Source of the DNA: Deltaproteobacteria bacterium | Lineage (GTDB): Bacteria; Bdellovibrionota; Bdellovibrionia; Bdellovibrionales; Bdellovibrionaceae | Direction of reading: 5' to 3' | NCBI GenBank assembly: GCA_017302835.1 | Contig: JAFLCC010000003.1 | Location: forward strand, 124,001-188,000 | Length of the DNA stretch: 64,000 nt | The notes under the pieces: model-generated | The model's input: only the letters and a program-made list of their open reading frames with translations | Told to the model about the DNA's origin: nothing | Databases searched by the model: none | Shown: in pieces, positions 8,800 through 18,094 of the stretch | Layout of the letters: every line of letters starts with the position of its first letter | Position numbering within the stretch: position 1 is the first letter of the stretch | Program-made: the position numbers and the translations under genes

Positions 8800-10726
8800 A
8801 AGGGCTCTGAAAAGCTATCAGGGACCATTGAGAAAATTGTTTCATACCTTTTCCTATGCAGCATTCAGTCCTTTGGCAAATAAAAATCAGCTTATTGTGA
8901 AGTATGATTTAGTTTTGTTGTTTTATAAGGATTTATTAAGTGAAGAATTCTTTAATTCAATTCAAGACGTCAAACACCAAACAGAATTTATTTTGCTTAT
9001 TGAGGATGAAGATTTTGATTTAAAAAGACTTGTGAATCAATGGAGTCTAGTTAAAATTATTTCCTTTGCAGATTTTATTTCACCAGACTGGCCTGGAAAT
9101 CTAGAAATTCAAGAAAGAATCAATAGTAAGTTTGAAGAAAAAGCCTTAATAAAAAAAACTTTTGAACAGAAGAATTTATTAGATGAGCTGATTAAAGAGC
9201 AAGAGCTCATTATTTCGGAGAAAACCTCAGATATAGAATTTTCCAATAGAGAGCAGGATTTTAAACTAAAAAGAGAGAGAGTTGTTTTAAAGTTTATTAA
9301 AGATATTTCACTCAGTCAATCCTACGAGGAATTATTGAGAATGATTAAAAATGAATTCAAAGTTTTTCATGAACTTGGGGACATTTTTTTAATCAAAAAT
9401 ATTCATCATGAAAAAGTCTCTTTGTTGTCTAGCCAAAGTTCTTATTTGTGGAAAGAGCATTTTCAGGCAGAACTCAAGTTTAAATGTGAACTTAATTTTA
9501 ACTCCATTGAAAACTCAACAGTCATGGCAAATTTCTTATCAAGACCTTTCGGTAAGTTATATTTGTTTCCCTTAAGCCATGACTGTTATTTGGGCTTTGA
9601 AAATCAATTTAATGAAAATACAATCAAGGAGTTTTTTGATTTTTTCGAAGAAAGAAAAGAAGTCATTTTTATGGCATTCGATAAACTTTCCTCTGAATTG
9701 AATCTGAACCAATTTTCTTACAGATGGGAAAAAACTTTTGATGCCATTAAGGAGCCAATTGCCATAATTGATCAAAATTTTAATGTACTCAGATCCAATT
9801 CAGCTTTTGAGTTAAATCAACCCTCTTTAAAATGTTATGAGTTATTTGCAGGAATAAAAACAATCTGTCCAGGGTGTCCCTTAGTAGAAACCATTGAAAA
9901 ATCTCAGATGCAAAAAAAAGAAATTATTGTAAATAATAAAAATTTCCAATTGTTTAGTTATCCCATGCTAGCTAATTTGAATTTAAAATCTGTCGTCCAT
10001 ACTTATAGAGACCGAACTGAAGAGAAAAAACTATATTCGAAATTATTACAAACTGAGAAAATGTTATCTATTGGAAGGCTTGCAGGGCATCTGTCTCACG
10101 AGCTAAATAACCCTTTAACGGGAATCAGATCGATGGTTCAATTGTTAAAAGAGCAGGTGCCCGCTGAGAGTGAGCGGTTTTCTGATTTGGTAGAAATCGA
10201 GAAGGCCACAGAGCGGTGCTTTAAAGTTTTAAATAATTTTATGGAGTTTTCAAATCCGCGTAAAGTCAAATTAGAATCGGTAGATATTTCGGAAGTTGTT
10301 TTAAAAACAATTCCTCTTTTAAAGGTGTCCTTAAGAAATCATCTGTTAAATCTAAATTTGAATACGCATAAGAAATATATCATTGCTGATCCAAATATGC
10401 TCCAGCATGTAATTTTTAATCTGGTTAATAATTCAACACAAGCGCTTAAAGAAAAAGGTGAGATTCGAATTGATACTTTTTCCAAAGATAAAAAGGTGCG
10501 GTTAGAAATAACAGACACGGGAGAGGGAATACCAAATGAAATTCAAAAGTTTATTTTTGAGCCCTTTTTTACGACAAAGCCCGAGGGGGAAGGAACAGGC
10601 TTGGGGCTGAATATCGTTAAAAATATTGTAGAAAATACTCAAGGAAGAATTTTTTATGAAGCAAATACACCCAGAGGGGCAAGGTTTATTATAGAATGGC
10701 CAATTTATGAAAATACTCATCATTGA
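8711..10726 (+). CDS. Histidine kinase with degenerate receiver and PAS domains
   Basis: About 671 residues. In order: a receiver-like N-terminal domain lacking the phospho-acceptor pattern (about 20-135), a coiled coil (about 145-190), a GAF-like segment (about 195-320), a PAS-like domain with a cysteine-rich insert (CPGCP, about 340-440), the HisKA H-box GHLSHELNNPLTG with the phosphorylated His near residue 463, and HATPase_c with DTGEGIP and GEGTGLGL. There are no membrane segments. The start is uncertain: ATG 8711 overlaps the upstream gene by 89 bases, TTG 8726 is an alternative. It overlaps the receiver gene 3' of it by 20 bases. Resembles NtrB-type kinases that control sigma-54 flagellar genes. 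Confidence 0.85.
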   Translation: MGKKQLISTPETTAIKSYPLLLLGEEWQIERALKSYQGPLRKLFHTFSYAAFSPLANKNQLIVKYDLVLLFYKDLLSEEFFNSIQDVKHQTEFILLIEDEDFDLKRLVNQWSLVKIISFADFISPDWPGNLEIQERINSKFEEKALIKKTFEQKNLLDELIKEQELIISEKTSDIEFSNREQDFKLKRERVVLKFIKDISLSQSYEELLRMIKNEFKVFHELGDIFLIKNIHHEKVSLLSSQSSYLWKEHFQAELKFKCELNFNSIENSTVMANFLSRPFGKLYLFPLSHDCYLGFENQFNENTIKEFFDFFEERKEVIFMAFDKLSSELNLNQFSYRWEKTFDAIKEPIAIIDQNFNVLRSNSAFELNQPSLKCYELFAGIKTICPGCPLVETIEKSQMQKKEIIVNNKNFQLFSYPMLANLNLKSVVHTYRDRTEEKKLYSKLLQTEKMLSIGRLAGHLSHELNNPLTGIRSMVQLLKEQVPAESERFSDLVEIEKATERCFKVLNNFMEFSNPRKVKLESVDISEVVLKTIPLLKVSLRNHLLNLNLNTHKKYIIADPNMLQHVIFNLVNNSTQALKEKGEIRIDTFSKDKKVRLEITDTGEGIPNEIQKFIFEPFFTTKPEGEGTGLGLNIVKNIVENTQGRIFYEANTPRGARFIIEWPIYENTHH

Positions 10727-11060
10727 TGACGAGATCTTGGTTGCTAAGTCCTTTGAAAGGATCTTTGCAAAAAAACATCAGACCATGGTGGCCTATGATG
10801 GAAAAAGTGGACTGGAAAAATGGATCGAGTTTAATCCTGATATCGTCATTTTGGATTTCATTATGCCTGGTCTGAATGCGGATCAGGTAATTCAAAAAAA
10901 ACCAAAGGATTCTCACGCTAAAATTTGTTTAATTTCAGCATATATTGGGGATTCTGAAACGGAAACACAGATTTTAAAAAAAGTTGATTTATTCATTTCC
11001 AAACCCTTTGAAGATATTGTATTCGTTTCTAAAAAAGTTCTAGATATGGTTGGAGTCTAA
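10707..11060 (+). CDS. Stand-alone response regulator receiver
   Basis: 117 residues, a single REC domain: acidic pair IDDE near residue 7, phospho-acceptor Asp in VILDF at residue 50, a Thr/Ser position in LISAY and the conserved Lys in SKPFED. There is no output domain, so it acts by protein contact (CheY- or Spo0F-like) or as a phosphate relay. The 20-base overlap with the kinase makes it the likely partner. Confidence 0.88.
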   Translation: MKILIIDDEILVAKSFERIFAKKHQTMVAYDGKSGLEKWIEFNPDIVILDFIMPGLNADQVIQKKPKDSHAKICLISAYIGDSETETQILKKVDLFISKPFEDIVFVSKKVLDMVGV

Positions 11061-11061
11061 T

Positions 11062-11613
11062 GTGAGAATTATCGCAGGAAAATTTAAGGGGCATCATTTG
11101 GTTTCATTTCAAGCAAAACATATACGGCCAACTACAGACAGGGTTAAGGAAACATTATTTAATAAAATTCAATTCGAAATTGAAGGGAAAAGCGTGTTGG
11201 ATTTATTTAGCGGTACAGGCAGTCTGGGATTGGAGGCCTATTCGCGTGGAGCGAGGTCCGTTCATTTTGTGGATAATCATCCTAAATCGTTACAAATTTT
11301 GCTGAGTAATATTGAGAAATTAAAAATTCCAAAAACGGAGTATAAAGTGACCAAAATGGAGAGTGCTTCTTTTATTAAAAGTAAAATTCAAGCTCCTTTT
11401 GATATTATATTTATAGACCCTCCATTTACTGAAAAAATGGCCCATGAAGTAATGACTCAATTATCCCAAAGTCACTTGTTTCATGAGTCCACAATTATCA
11501 CCATAGAGTCCATTAAACAGGAACGTATGGATGACTCCTATTTTCCGCTCGTTCGCTACGATTTTAAAGATTATGGTGATAAAATCCTTTCTTTTTTTAA
11601 AAAACAAATATAA
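11062..11613 (+). CDS. rsmD: 16S rRNA (guanine966-N2)-methyltransferase RsmD
   Basis: 183 residues from GTG at 11062; TTG 11050 also opens the frame, but GGAG at 11052-11055 sits six bases before the GTG and the family starts RIIAGKFKGH. Motifs: RPTTDRVKETLFN, SAM-binding LDLFSGTGSLGLEAYSRGA and catalytic FIDPPF. RsmD methylates G966 of 16S rRNA during 30S assembly. It is followed closely by coaD, the common rsmD-coaD pairing. Confidence 0.95.
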   Translation: MRIIAGKFKGHHLVSFQAKHIRPTTDRVKETLFNKIQFEIEGKSVLDLFSGTGSLGLEAYSRGARSVHFVDNHPKSLQILLSNIEKLKIPKTEYKVTKMESASFIKSKIQAPFDIIFIDPPFTEKMAHEVMTQLSQSHLFHESTIITIESIKQERMDDSYFPLVRYDFKDYGDKILSFFKKQI

Positions 11614-11629
11614 TAAACTACACATATAA

Positions 11630-12148
11630 ATGAAAAATAAAAAAAACAATATAAACAGTAGAGTGATTTATCCCGGAAGCTTTGATCCCATTACGATGGG
11701 TCATGTGGATATCATCACCAGACTATCAAAAACATTCGAAGAAGTTGTTGTTCTTGTAGCAAATAATGCGCAGAAGGAATTTTTATTTAATGCTCAGGAA
11801 CGAAAAGATTTAATTTTACAAGCTTTGAAAGGGCAAAAAAATATTTCCGTTGATATATTTGACGGCCTAACCGTTGATTATATGAAAAAGCATAAAATTG
11901 ATAAAATCGTTAGGGGCTTAAGAGCGATCGTTGATTTTGAGTATGAAATGATCATGGCAAACATCAACAGAAAATTGGATCCAGAAATTGAAACTCTTCT
12001 GGTTTTTGCCAGTCCTGAATATTATTATATCAGTTCGCGGAGCGTGAAGGAAGTGGCTATGAATGGCGGAGCCTTGAAGGATTTTATTCCTGGGTGTGTA
12101 ACCAAACCATTACTAGACAAATTAAAAGTAATTAAAAAAAAGAAATGA
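11630..12148 (+). CDS. coaD: Phosphopantetheine adenylyltransferase
   Basis: 172 residues with the nucleotidyltransferase signature YPGSFDPITMGHVDIITR (T/HxGH-type) and the CoaD patterns VRGLRAIVDFEYE and SSRSVKEVA. It transfers AMP to 4'-phosphopantetheine in coenzyme A synthesis. The N terminus has about ten extra Lys/Asn-rich residues before the fold. Pairs with rsmD upstream. Confidence 0.95.
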   Translation: MKNKKNNINSRVIYPGSFDPITMGHVDIITRLSKTFEEVVVLVANNAQKEFLFNAQERKDLILQALKGQKNISVDIFDGLTVDYMKKHKIDKIVRGLRAIVDFEYEMIMANINRKLDPEIETLLVFASPEYYYISSRSVKEVAMNGGALKDFIPGCVTKPLLDKLKVIKKKK

Positions 12149-12158
12149 GAGGAAATAT

Positions 12159-13370
12159 ATGTTGTCAAAAAGAGCTTTGAATTTAAAACCATCTCCGACC
12201 TTATCTTTAGTTGCGAAGGCCAAAGAGCTTCAAGCTAAAGGTTTTGATGTTATTTCTTTAACCGTAGGAGAGCCTGATTGGAATACCTTTGCCTCTCCTT
12301 CGAATGCAGGCATCGCGGCCATTCAAAATAATATCACTAAATACACCCCTGCGAATGGAACCATCGAACTAAGAAAAAAAATTGCAGAAAAAGCAAAAGT
12401 TGAAATAGGATTAGAGTATGCTCCAACTCAAGTAACCGTAGGATCTGGAGCTAAGTTTATTATTTTTGCAGCATTGCAAATGATTTGTAATCCTGGCGAC
12501 GAAGTCATCATTCACTCCCCCTACTGGGTTAGTTATCCCACCATGGTAGAGCTTGCGGATGGTGTGCCTCGGATCATTCTTTGCGAAGAAAAGGAGGGCT
12601 ACAAATTAACTCCCGAAAAGTTAGAGCAAGCTATTAATCCTAAAACCAAAGCCTTCTTATTTTGTTCACCGAGTAATCCAACAGGCTTGATGTACACTAA
12701 GGAAGAGCTTCAAGCTTTTGCCGAAGTTTTCAGAAGACACCCTCAGGTGATCATTATTAGTGATGATATCTATAACAGTCTTGTTTTTGATCCTAAGAAT
12801 CGTGTGAACAATGTGGCCCCTCATATTCTGCATGTGGCTCCTGATTTAAAAGAAAGAGTTATCATGATCAATGGAGGTTCTAAAGCCTATTCCATGACAG
12901 GATGGCGGATTGGATGGGCCTTGGGGCCTCAAAAAGTAATTACAGCTATGGCAGATTACCAATCTCAATCTACGGGTTCTGCCTCTAGTATTTCTCAGCA
13001 TGCCGCTTTGGCGGCTCTTACAGATTGTTCAAAGGATATCGAGGCTGTTAATGTAAAATTAGCTCAAAGAAAAAATTTAGCACTCCAGGAATTTAAAAGA
13101 ATCCCTCAATTTATTATCAGTGAGCCTCAAGGGGCCTTTTATTTATGGGTGAATGTTAAATCTTTATTTGGAAAAAAATTTGAAAATACCTATATCGAAA
13201 ATGATAAAATGGTAGGTGATATCCTCTTAGAAAAATTCTATGTAGCAACGGTACCAGGTATCGAGTGCGGTAATCAGGGGTATTTAAGATTGAGCTTTGC
13301 AACCACCGAAGAAAAAATGAAATTAGCGGTGGACCGTATGGTTCAATTCGTTGGCCAGCTCACATCTTGA
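12159..13370 (+). CDS. Pyridoxal-phosphate aminotransferase, aspartate type (class I)
   Basis: 403 residues, fold-type I. It has TVGEPDWNTF near the N terminus, the aspartate-binding SPSNPTGLMY, IISDDIY, and the PLP-lysine motif NGGSKAYSMTGWRIGW. This subgroup (AAT Ib) transaminates aspartate and sometimes prephenate. A GAGG ribosome site lies 9 bases before the ATG at 12159, 10 bases after coaD, so it is probably co-transcribed. Confidence 0.9.
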   Translation: MLSKRALNLKPSPTLSLVAKAKELQAKGFDVISLTVGEPDWNTFASPSNAGIAAIQNNITKYTPANGTIELRKKIAEKAKVEIGLEYAPTQVTVGSGAKFIIFAALQMICNPGDEVIIHSPYWVSYPTMVELADGVPRIILCEEKEGYKLTPEKLEQAINPKTKAFLFCSPSNPTGLMYTKEELQAFAEVFRRHPQVIIISDDIYNSLVFDPKNRVNNVAPHILHVAPDLKERVIMINGGSKAYSMTGWRIGWALGPQKVITAMADYQSQSTGSASSISQHAALAALTDCSKDIEAVNVKLAQRKNLALQEFKRIPQFIISEPQGAFYLWVNVKSLFGKKFENTYIENDKMVGDILLEKFYVATVPGIECGNQGYLRLSFATTEEKMKLAVDRMVQFVGQLTS

Positions 13371-13383
13371 GGATGCTAAATGG

Positions 13384-14622
13384 CTATTTGAAGAACTGAA
13401 GTAGGGGCTCAATAATCCACGAATATAATTTAGTTAAAAAGGAGGGCTCCTCTAAAACTTTCGAATCCCTATTGTCAGTGGCATTAGGAGCTCTTTTCAG
13501 GTTGGTCGTTGTTAAACTGCATTTGTATTTTGCCACAATCGTTGAACCTGCTGGGACATTGGGTGTAAACACTAAACTTTGTCCCTGAACCGAAGAGCTG
13601 ATGCTATTATTTGCAGGTGTGATGGTCACAGAAACATTGTTGCTGACGGGATTGCAATCTAAGGGCATGGATCCTAATGAGTCGCTAATAACTTCATTGA
13701 AATAATTCAAGCTACTTGTGTAATCATTATCACAAATAGAACCAATGCCACCACCAGTTAAATTAGAGAGCTCTTCATACAGTTTTCCGTAGTGGGCTTT
13801 TGTTCCTTGATCATCTTGAATTTTTAAGCAAGTCGAATCTGTTGACTTGACGACAATGGAGTTGGCTCGGAAGCGAATCGCAGAGCTCAAGGTGGATTTG
13901 ACCTTATCAACGAGGATAGAAGGAAGATCGTCTTGTTCCAGTGTTTTTAGCTCATCAGAATAATATTTGAGTGAAGCGTTTCCGCCGATACTCCTCTCAT
14001 CTTCATCAGAAATAATAATATAGGCTAAGGCGGCATCTGGACGGTAACAGTTGTTATAGTCTTTATAGCTCACGTGCCAGTAACCGGCCTTAATCGCTCT
14101 TTCATCATTTGTATTTGCACTTCCTGTGGCAATATTATTTGCAATAGTGTTTCTAAAAATTGTCGAAAGATTTGCTGTTCCTTTTTTTAAGACCCATGAG
14201 GGTGTTCCTGAGTAGTCAGCCCAGTTTACTGACATACCCCAATAGTTTGTTCCGCCTGAAGGGATATAAGTAGTTACTGTTAAACACATTTGCCAATCAA
14301 TAGAAGCACTTTCAAGTTGCCCAACAAAATGATTTAATCTATCAGCAAGTTTTAAATTATCAGCATTCATGGAGCTTGAATTATCCACAATCAGAAGGAT
14401 ATCGACTTTATTTTGTTTTGAGGTAACTGTATAAGTTGTTTCGACATCTTTTGAACTTGTCCCTCCGCCACCCTGGCCAGTGGGAGTAGGATCTGTAGGT
14501 GTCTCAGGCGTGGTTGGTTGGTTAGAACTGGATGAAAATTTAACAGGGCTACAGCTAACAAATAAAACAAATATGAATGTTAACAAAGCCAAACTCACAA
14601 TTTTCTTAAAAACACCGTTCAT
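13384..14622 (-). CDS. Lipoprotein with von Willebrand A domain
   Basis: Starting at ATG 14622 (after AAGGGG) gives 412 residues with a clear lipoprotein signal, MNGVFKKIVSLALLTF then lipobox FVSC; an in-frame ATG at 14661 would add 13 non-signal residues. A Ser/Thr/Pro linker follows, then a VWA domain whose MIDAS strand reads ILLIVDNSSSMNAD (DxSxS). Such proteins bind a metal-dependent ligand at the envelope. The C terminus is hydrophobic-aromatic. Convergent with the aminotransferase gene; specific role unknown. Confidence 0.82.
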   Translation of the reverse strand: MNGVFKKIVSLALLTFIFVLFVSCSPVKFSSSSNQPTTPETPTDPTPTGQGGGGTSSKDVETTYTVTSKQNKVDILLIVDNSSSMNADNLKLADRLNHFVGQLESASIDWQMCLTVTTYIPSGGTNYWGMSVNWADYSGTPSWVLKKGTANLSTIFRNTIANNIATGSANTNDERAIKAGYWHVSYKDYNNCYRPDAALAYIIISDEDERSIGGNASLKYYSDELKTLEQDDLPSILVDKVKSTLSSAIRFRANSIVVKSTDSTCLKIQDDQGTKAHYGKLYEELSNLTGGGIGSICDNDYTSSLNYFNEVISDSLGSMPLDCNPVSNNVSVTITPANNSISSSVQGQSLVFTPNVPAGSTIVAKYKCSLTTTNLKRAPNATDNRDSKVLEEPSFLTKLYSWIIEPLLQFFK

Positions 14623-14891
14623 AAAAAAAAGCCCCTTCTTATTAGTTTCGGACTCATCCATACACCTTTTTTAGATGTATCAATATCAAGGCTATCATTT
14701 TTTTACATCGGATTGAAGGACAGAGAATAAACCTTGGTCTTTAGGAGAGGTTATCTCTCTAAAAGGAGTCTCAAACTAACAGCTAGGACTTTTGTAATTC
14801 CCCAAACCAGACTTGAGACTATTGAATGCAAATTTTATAATTATCACTGAATGAGCTGAATAAATAAGTTCATTAGATTAAAGGGGTTAAT

Positions 14892-15692
14892 GTGAATTTA
14901 AGTTTCTTAAGTTTATTAGTTATTCAATGTTTTATGTTTGGGGCTCTATATTTCTTATGGATTAGAATGCATAAAACCCCTGAAGATGACCCAAGGTTAA
15001 CAAAGGGTTTACAACTTCTTCAAAGTAAAATTGCTGTGTTAGAAGATCTTTCTGATAGAACGGAAACTCAGGTCAATCAATTAACTGCGTTAATGGAAAA
15101 CAAAATAAAGGAAATACAAGGAAAAATTATGGATGCTGAAAGAACAGCTAGCCTTGTGGAAAGCAAAATTCAAAAAAGCATGGAAGTGGCAAAAATTTTT
15201 CAAGATAAAATTCCTCACAAAGAAATTTTAGACCGACAATATACCATCAAGTATGTCAAAGCTGCTAAGTTGGCAAATCAGGGTCTTTCTATAGATGAAA
15301 TTTCAAACCAAGTTGACTTAACTCCTGCAGAAATTAATCTCATTTTAAAATTAAATAAAAATCAGCTGATGTTTTCAGAAGCGGAGCTGCCAGATTGGGT
15401 TTCGTCAGATTCACAGCAGGAATCAGCTAATTATCAAAAATCCCAGTGGCTTGATTTCGAAAAAACATTTGAGGTGCCGAAGGTAGATCAACAAAATCTA
15501 AAAAAACTAGGAGATCAGTTTAAAGAGGCTTTAGCTAAATCAGAGATTAATAAAGTTTTAAATTCTCAAGAAACTTTGCCTAAATTAGAATTAAATAATA
15601 TTTCAGTTTCTCAAGAAGCCTTAAACCAAAAAGGAAAAAGAGTATCAGTCAAACCTTTTGAATTTAAAAGAATTGAATCTGCGATAAATTAA
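14892..15692 (+). CDS. Membrane-anchored coiled-coil protein with HTH-like segment
   Basis: 266 residues, GTG start after AAGGGG (14881-14886). Residues 2-23 form one membrane helix, followed by a coiled coil (about 35-110) and a helix-turn-helix-like stretch (LANQGLSIDEISNQVDLTPA, about 130-150) resembling DUF2802-type proteins. The C-terminal third is low in structure. It may link the membrane to an unknown cytoplasmic process; no function can be assigned. Confidence 0.7.
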   Translation: MNLSFLSLLVIQCFMFGALYFLWIRMHKTPEDDPRLTKGLQLLQSKIAVLEDLSDRTETQVNQLTALMENKIKEIQGKIMDAERTASLVESKIQKSMEVAKIFQDKIPHKEILDRQYTIKYVKAAKLANQGLSIDEISNQVDLTPAEINLILKLNKNQLMFSEAELPDWVSSDSQQESANYQKSQWLDFEKTFEVPKVDQQNLKKLGDQFKEALAKSEINKVLNSQETLPKLELNNISVSQEALNQKGKRVSVKPFEFKRIESAIN

Positions 15693-15718
15693 GGTACGCT
15701 CCTAAGGGTCCTAATGGT

Positions 15719-16543
15719 CTAGACGGGTTTATTTGTTTTTTTTCCAGATTCTGGAAGAAGTCCCTTTTTAAAATGAATTAGACGGCTTAACCAAAATCCA
15801 AAAGAATCTTCTACAGAAGGAGCTCTAGAAGTTATCAGACTTCCTTGCTCGCTTAAATCACGAATCAATTTTCTTAAGTCCTCACTGTCTTTTTCGTTTA
15901 GAGCCAAACTCAGTCCATATCCCTTAGGAGTTACGTTGGCATTCGTGTAAATGACTTCTCCTAAAAAATGGTGAAGACGATTATTGAATTTAAAACTAAT
16001 TTCAACTCGAGCATTCTGATTTAGTTCTAAGCTTGTTTGTAAGAATATACCTGATTCAGAAATGTTTTTAATTTCTCCTTTAGTTTTTTGATCAATCCAC
16101 TTTACCTCAGTCTCAAATTCTGCTGCATATCTGGGTTTAGTTTCCCACCAGCGCAGGCGAGGGTCAAAATAGACAACTCTTACTTGAGGAAGTACAAAGT
16201 ATCCAACAACAATTATATTTATGAGGTAAAAAGAGATCAGATAGATTCCTAAATTCTGATTAGGTTGGCTTTGCCAAGAATAGTAACTATATAAAAAAGG
16301 GATTATCATAATTAAAAGATAAAGATAGTAACTCCATTTTTTGCACAAATATATTAGGAAGCCACCTACCACTGGAATAAGCAGAAAAATGGTCGTTCGA
16401 AGAAGCTCATTGGGTGTAAGTAGAGCCTTGATGTAGAGGAGTATAGATATTTTAGCTAAAAAAGAATTAGCAATAATATTCCCAATGGGGGATAGAACAT
16501 GCAGAAGTGCTATGATGATTAATGGCCATGGTTTTCTTTTCAT
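15719..16543 (-). CDS. Polytopic membrane protein with C-terminal PilZ domain
   Basis: 274 residues. The first 130 contain about four membrane helices; a PilZ domain occupies roughly 140-240, with NISESGIFL matching the (D/N)xSxxG half of the cyclic-di-GMP site. The preceding arginine motif is weak (KPRYAAEFE, only one clear Arg), so nucleotide binding is uncertain. Faces the convergent coiled-coil protein gene. Confidence 0.82.
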   Translation of the reverse strand: MKRKPWPLIIIALLHVLSPIGNIIANSFLAKISILLYIKALLTPNELLRTTIFLLIPVVGGFLIYLCKKWSYYLYLLIMIIPFLYSYYSWQSQPNQNLGIYLISFYLINIIVVGYFVLPQVRVVYFDPRLRWWETKPRYAAEFETEVKWIDQKTKGEIKNISESGIFLQTSLELNQNARVEISFKFNNRLHHFLGEVIYTNANVTPKGYGLSLALNEKDSEDLRKLIRDLSEQGSLITSRAPSVEDSFGFWLSRLIHFKKGLLPESGKKTNKPV

Positions 16544-16606
16544 TTATTACCTCTGATTGAGTATAAAAAAAAAAGTACTAAAGTCCAAGAAAATTCAGGT
16601 CTAGGT

Positions 16607-17311
16607 TTAAACTCCTAGATAGGACTTTCTGACTTCATCATTGTTCAGAAGTTCCTTGCCAGTTCCTTGGAGAGTTATATTTCCTGTTTCAAGAACATAG
16701 GCACGGTTTGAAATACTCAGAGCTTGTTTGGCATTTTGTTCCACAAGTAAAACCGTCATGCCTTGCGCATTTAGATTTTTTATAATCTGAAAAATCTGGC
16801 TCACGATAATAGGAGCCAAGCCAAGGGAAGGCTCATCCAAAAGTAATAATTCAGGTTTGCACATGATGGCTCTAGAGATAGACAACATTTGCTGCTCTCC
16901 ACCAGATAAAGTTCCGGCTAATTGATTAAGTCTTTCCTTGAGTCTTGGGAAAAGGTCAAAACAATGCTGTTCATCTTTGGAGATTTGAGCTTTGTCAGAT
17001 CGTGAGTAGCTGCCTAGTTGTAAGTTTTCTTTCACCGTCATTTGTGGAAAGATTCCTCTTCCTTCTGGAGACTGCGCGAGGCCTAATTTGACTCGGGCAT
17101 GGGCGGGAATATGACCTAAATTAGTACCATTCAAAAAAATAGAACCAGAGGATTCAACAATCCCAGAAATCGCTCTGAGTGTTGTGGTTTTTCCTGCGCC
17201 ATTGGCACCAATTAAAGAAACAATTTCACCCTTTGCAATTTCGAAAGAAATACCCTTTATCGCCTGGATAGCTCCATAATTTACAAATAAATTTTCGACT
17301 TTAAGGATCAA
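16607..17311 (-). CDS. livF: Branched-chain amino-acid ABC transporter ATPase LivF
   Basis: 234 residues with Walker A GANGAGKTTTLRA, signature LSGGEQQMLSISRA and Walker B LLLLDEPSLGL, typical LivF length and C-terminal LGV. One of two ATPases driving high-affinity leucine/isoleucine/valine or related amino-acid uptake. Last gene of the livJHMGF operon. Confidence 0.93.
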   Translation of the reverse strand: MILKVENLFVNYGAIQAIKGISFEIAKGEIVSLIGANGAGKTTTLRAISGIVESSGSIFLNGTNLGHIPAHARVKLGLAQSPEGRGIFPQMTVKENLQLGSYSRSDKAQISKDEQHCFDLFPRLKERLNQLAGTLSGGEQQMLSISRAIMCKPELLLLDEPSLGLAPIIVSQIFQIIKNLNAQGMTVLLVEQNAKQALSISNRAYVLETGNITLQGTGKELLNNDEVRKSYLGV

Positions 17312-17320
17312 TCTAATCTC

Positions 17321-18094
17321 CTATTCGTTGTCAACACCCAGGTAGGCTTCAATAACTTTTTGTGAGGACTGAATTTTAGTTGGAATACCTTCTTCGATTT
17401 TCACGCCGTGATCCAGAACAAAGATGGTTTCACAAATGCCCATTACTAATTTCATATCATGTTCAATTAATAAAACGGTTAAATTAAAATCTTTTCTGAT
17501 TTTAGCAATGAGTTCCATCAAAGAATGGGTTTCAGAGTGATTCATGCCAGCAGCCGGTTCATCAAGTAAAATCATTTCAGGATGGGTCATGAGGGCCCTA
17601 ACAATTTCAAGTTTTCTTTGTTCTCCGTAGGGAAGGCTTGATGCTTTTTCATCTATTTTATTTATGAGACCAAAAATGCTTAAAATTTCCTTCCCTTTGT
17701 TGGTAAGGGTTTTTTCTTCTTTTAAGAAAAGTTGATTTAAAGCGATGGCATCCCACCAACTATATTCGACATGTTGATGACCTGCGATCAACACATTTTC
17801 AAGTACACTTAAGTTTTTAAACAATCTGATATTTTGAAAGGTCCTCGTCAAACCTTTATTAGAAATTTGATAGGGTTTTAATCCGTTCAAAACGTGATCT
17901 CTAAAAACAACTTGTCCATGAGTGGGCTGATAGACCCCGGTGAGCATATTAAAAACAGTGGTTTTTCCAGCACCGTTAGGACCAATTAAACCAGCTAATT
18001 GGCCTTTAGAAATTTGCATTGAGAAATTATCAACAGCTTTTAACCCCCCAAATTGCATGGTTATATTTTGTACATCAAGGAGTGGTTTTGTCAT
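17321..18094 (-). CDS. livG: Branched-chain amino-acid ABC transporter ATPase LivG
   Basis: 257 residues from the ATG at 18094, which has GGAG six bases upstream; an in-frame ATG at 18130 lies deep inside livM. Walker A GPNGAGKTTVFNM, signature region LPYGEQRKLEIVRAL and Walker B MILLDEPAAGMNHSE, the last being LivG-specific. Overlaps the livM end by 20 bases; second ATPase of the transporter. Confidence 0.93.
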   Translation of the reverse strand: MTKPLLDVQNITMQFGGLKAVDNFSMQISKGQLAGLIGPNGAGKTTVFNMLTGVYQPTHGQVVFRDHVLNGLKPYQISNKGLTRTFQNIRLFKNLSVLENVLIAGHQHVEYSWWDAIALNQLFLKEEKTLTNKGKEILSIFGLINKIDEKASSLPYGEQRKLEIVRALMTHPEMILLDEPAAGMNHSETHSLMELIAKIRKDFNLTVLLIEHDMKLVMGICETIFVLDHGVKIEEGIPTKIQSSQKVIEAYLGVDNE